A DNA stretch of 64,000 nucleotides from Gracilariopsis chorda (Eukaryota > Rhodophyta > Florideophyceae > Gracilariales > Gracilariaceae): positions 1 through 64,000 of the forward strand of contig NBIV01000112.1 of assembly GCA_003194525.1 (NCBI GenBank), read 5' to 3'. Shown here piece after piece: positions 62,775-64,000 of this stretch. The notes beneath the pieces are model-generated. The model was not told the DNA's origin. It searched no databases and saw nothing but the letters and a program-made list of their open reading frames with translations. The first letter of the stretch is position 1. Each line of letters opens with the position of its first letter. Position numbers and translations under genes: made by a program.

Positions 62775-64000
62775 GTCTGTGCAACGTCTATCGTCGCTTT
62801 GTCCAAGGGTTTGCAAAGATCGCTGCGCCGCTTAACGACATGCTGCGCAAAGGGACCCCATCGGAGTTCGATTGCCTGACGGACGAACAATACGAAGCTT
62901 TTGAGGCCCTGCGGGATAAGCTTCTGAACCCTCCTATATTGGCCTTGCCTAAACCGGACAAACCGTACATCCTTGATACGGATGCGTCCGATGGCCAAAT
63001 TGGATGTGTTCTCCTCCAGGAACAAGAATCTCCGAAGGACTATAGACCAATTGGATATTGGAGCCGCTCGCTAACGAGCCCAGAGCGGAATTATAGCACG
63101 TCCGAGAAGGAGTGCTTAGCCATTGTCTGGTCAGTATTAACCTTAAGGCCATACTTGGAAGGAGTCCGCTTTACCATTAGGACTGATCATCATTCCCTCA
63201 GGTGGCTTATGAACATGACCGACGCGTCCAGCAGGCTCGCCCGATGGAGATTGCGCCTGTCGGAGTTTGATTTCGACGTCGCCTATAGGCCGGGGATCAA
63301 GCACCGAGCAGCGGATGCCCTCTCTAGGATCCTAACCGACGGCACCGACGAATCCCCACTGGACGACGAGCTACCCACGCCGGACCTTTCAGGTTATGAA
63401 TCTGACCATGAGGATGACTTCCTTCTAGGACGCGTTAATTGCGATGACTCCGATGTGGACGTGAATGCAGTTTACCTTGTGGACTGGCCTATGGATGACG
63501 ACAGCGAAGCGCGGACCCTTGAGGTTCATGCGGTTCAACCAGAGGAAAAGCAGCTCTTGCCCATCACGCTGGATGAGCTCCTTCAGGCCCAAAAGGACGA
63601 CGAGTACTGCAAAAACCAGGCTGACCTCGTCGGGACCCCTGGCTGTCTGTTTGACTACGACCGATTCGGACTGCTCTGTCGCAGAGCCCCTCTGGACGGA
63701 GCAATCCAGCGGGTCATTCCCAAGGTCCTCAGGGCACGGGTTCTGTACCTCGCCCATTACCCCCGGTTGGCCGGCCATCCTGGCGGAACAAGAATGTATC
63801 AGTCCTTAAGGAAACATTTCTACTGGCCCTTTATGGCTAATGACCTCTGGCAGACCTCTAGGACATGCGCTTCGTGCGTGAAAGCACGCGGCTCGAAAAC
63901 CATCCATCAGGCCAAGTTGAAGCTGTTCCCAGCCACAGGACCACTGGAGTTTATCGCTACGGATATCCTAGGGCCATTACCGTCAACGACCCATGGGAAC
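62756..64000 (+). pseudogene. pol: E7 Pol, RT connection, RNase H and start of integrase (continues off window)
   Basis: Open for the whole 1,245 bases to the window end. Connection LRSFLGLCNVYRRFVQGF; RNase H ILDTDASDGQIGCVLLQ, SEKECLAIVWSVLTLRPYL, RTDHHSLRWLMNM, ADALSRI; an acidic linker of about 130 residues; an integrase finger with HYPRLAGH and CASC (about 63750-63880); and the first core strand LEFIATDILGPLP with its catalytic Asp at the very end. Apart from the shift at its start it is clean. Confidence 0.9.

Larger units (their letters stand above)
58150..64000 (+). mobile_element. E7: Ty3/gypsy element of the E1 clade, cut by the right window edge
   Basis: 5' LTR (left edge uncertain, ending 58704), primer site identical to that of E1, gag, -1 frameshift site, and pol with protease, RT, RNase H, integrase finger and the first integrase core motif at the window end. 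One frameshift in pol near 62750 is the only break seen. Integrase core and 3' LTR lie outside. Confidence 0.92.

Noticed and set aside
1..64000. CRISPR arrays, rRNA, bacterial operons, riboswitches, replication origins
   Set aside because: None seen; spaced direct repeats of CRISPR type are absent and all recognisable genes are eukaryotic transposable-element genes or isolated ORFs.

Overview
The window looks like a repeat-rich intergenic stretch of a eukaryotic nuclear genome. I see no bacterial operons, rRNA or CRISPR. Most of it is LTR retrotransposons of the Ty3/gypsy type, inserted beside and inside one another, plus one PIF/Harbinger-type DNA transposon and a few ORFs that may belong to the host. 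The host lineage is uncertain. The clearest host-like gene is a long intronless methyltransferase ORF, and the integrase wording of the 45-51 kb element reminds me of oomycete gypsy elements. An oomycete or an intron-poor alga such as a red alga would fit; this is recollection, not a search result.

Layout. E1 (1-6006, minus) is a gypsy element with its 5' LTR, primer site, gag and a frameshifted pol that runs off the left edge. 6007-7254 is unassigned. E2 (about 7255-12281, minus) is an old, heavily decayed gypsy element. E3 (13343-16529) is a Harbinger-type transposon with 22-bp perfect inverted ends. E4 (16944-22232, plus) is a full-length chromodomain gypsy element with a 5-bp target duplication GCTAG. 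22233-33311 carries only scattered, broken, unrecognised ORFs. E5 (33312-42287, plus) is a large gypsy element with 1-kb LTRs; its reverse transcriptase gene is split by a solo LTR of the E1 family (37627-38453, target duplication CGAGG). E6 (45147-51132, minus) is a full-length, apparently young chromodomain gypsy element with target duplication GTGCT. It lies between two 270-bp direct repeats. A two-domain methyltransferase gene follows (52569-54359, minus), with a perfect 31-bp inverted repeat just upstream. 54.5-58.1 kb holds tandem repeats, a small ORF with a TATA box, and a zinc-finger-like ORF plus a Gln-rich ORF. E7 (about 58150 to 64000, plus) is a second member of the E1 clade and runs off the right edge.

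How the parts work together. Each autonomous gypsy element supplies Gag (particle), protease, reverse transcriptase-RNase H and integrase. Three elements (E1, E4, E7) place pol in the -1 frame relative to gag and carry a slippery heptamer at or just before the gag stop: A_AAA_AAC in E4 and G_GAA_AAC in E1 and E7. E5 and E6 instead keep gag and pol in one frame. E1 and E7 share an identical 20-nt primer-binding site that fits the 3' end of a eukaryotic tRNA-Tyr. By eye, LTR divergence gives the order E2 oldest, then E4 (about 3%), E5 (about 1.5%) and E6 (about 0.5%). The solo LTR entered E5 after E5 had inserted.
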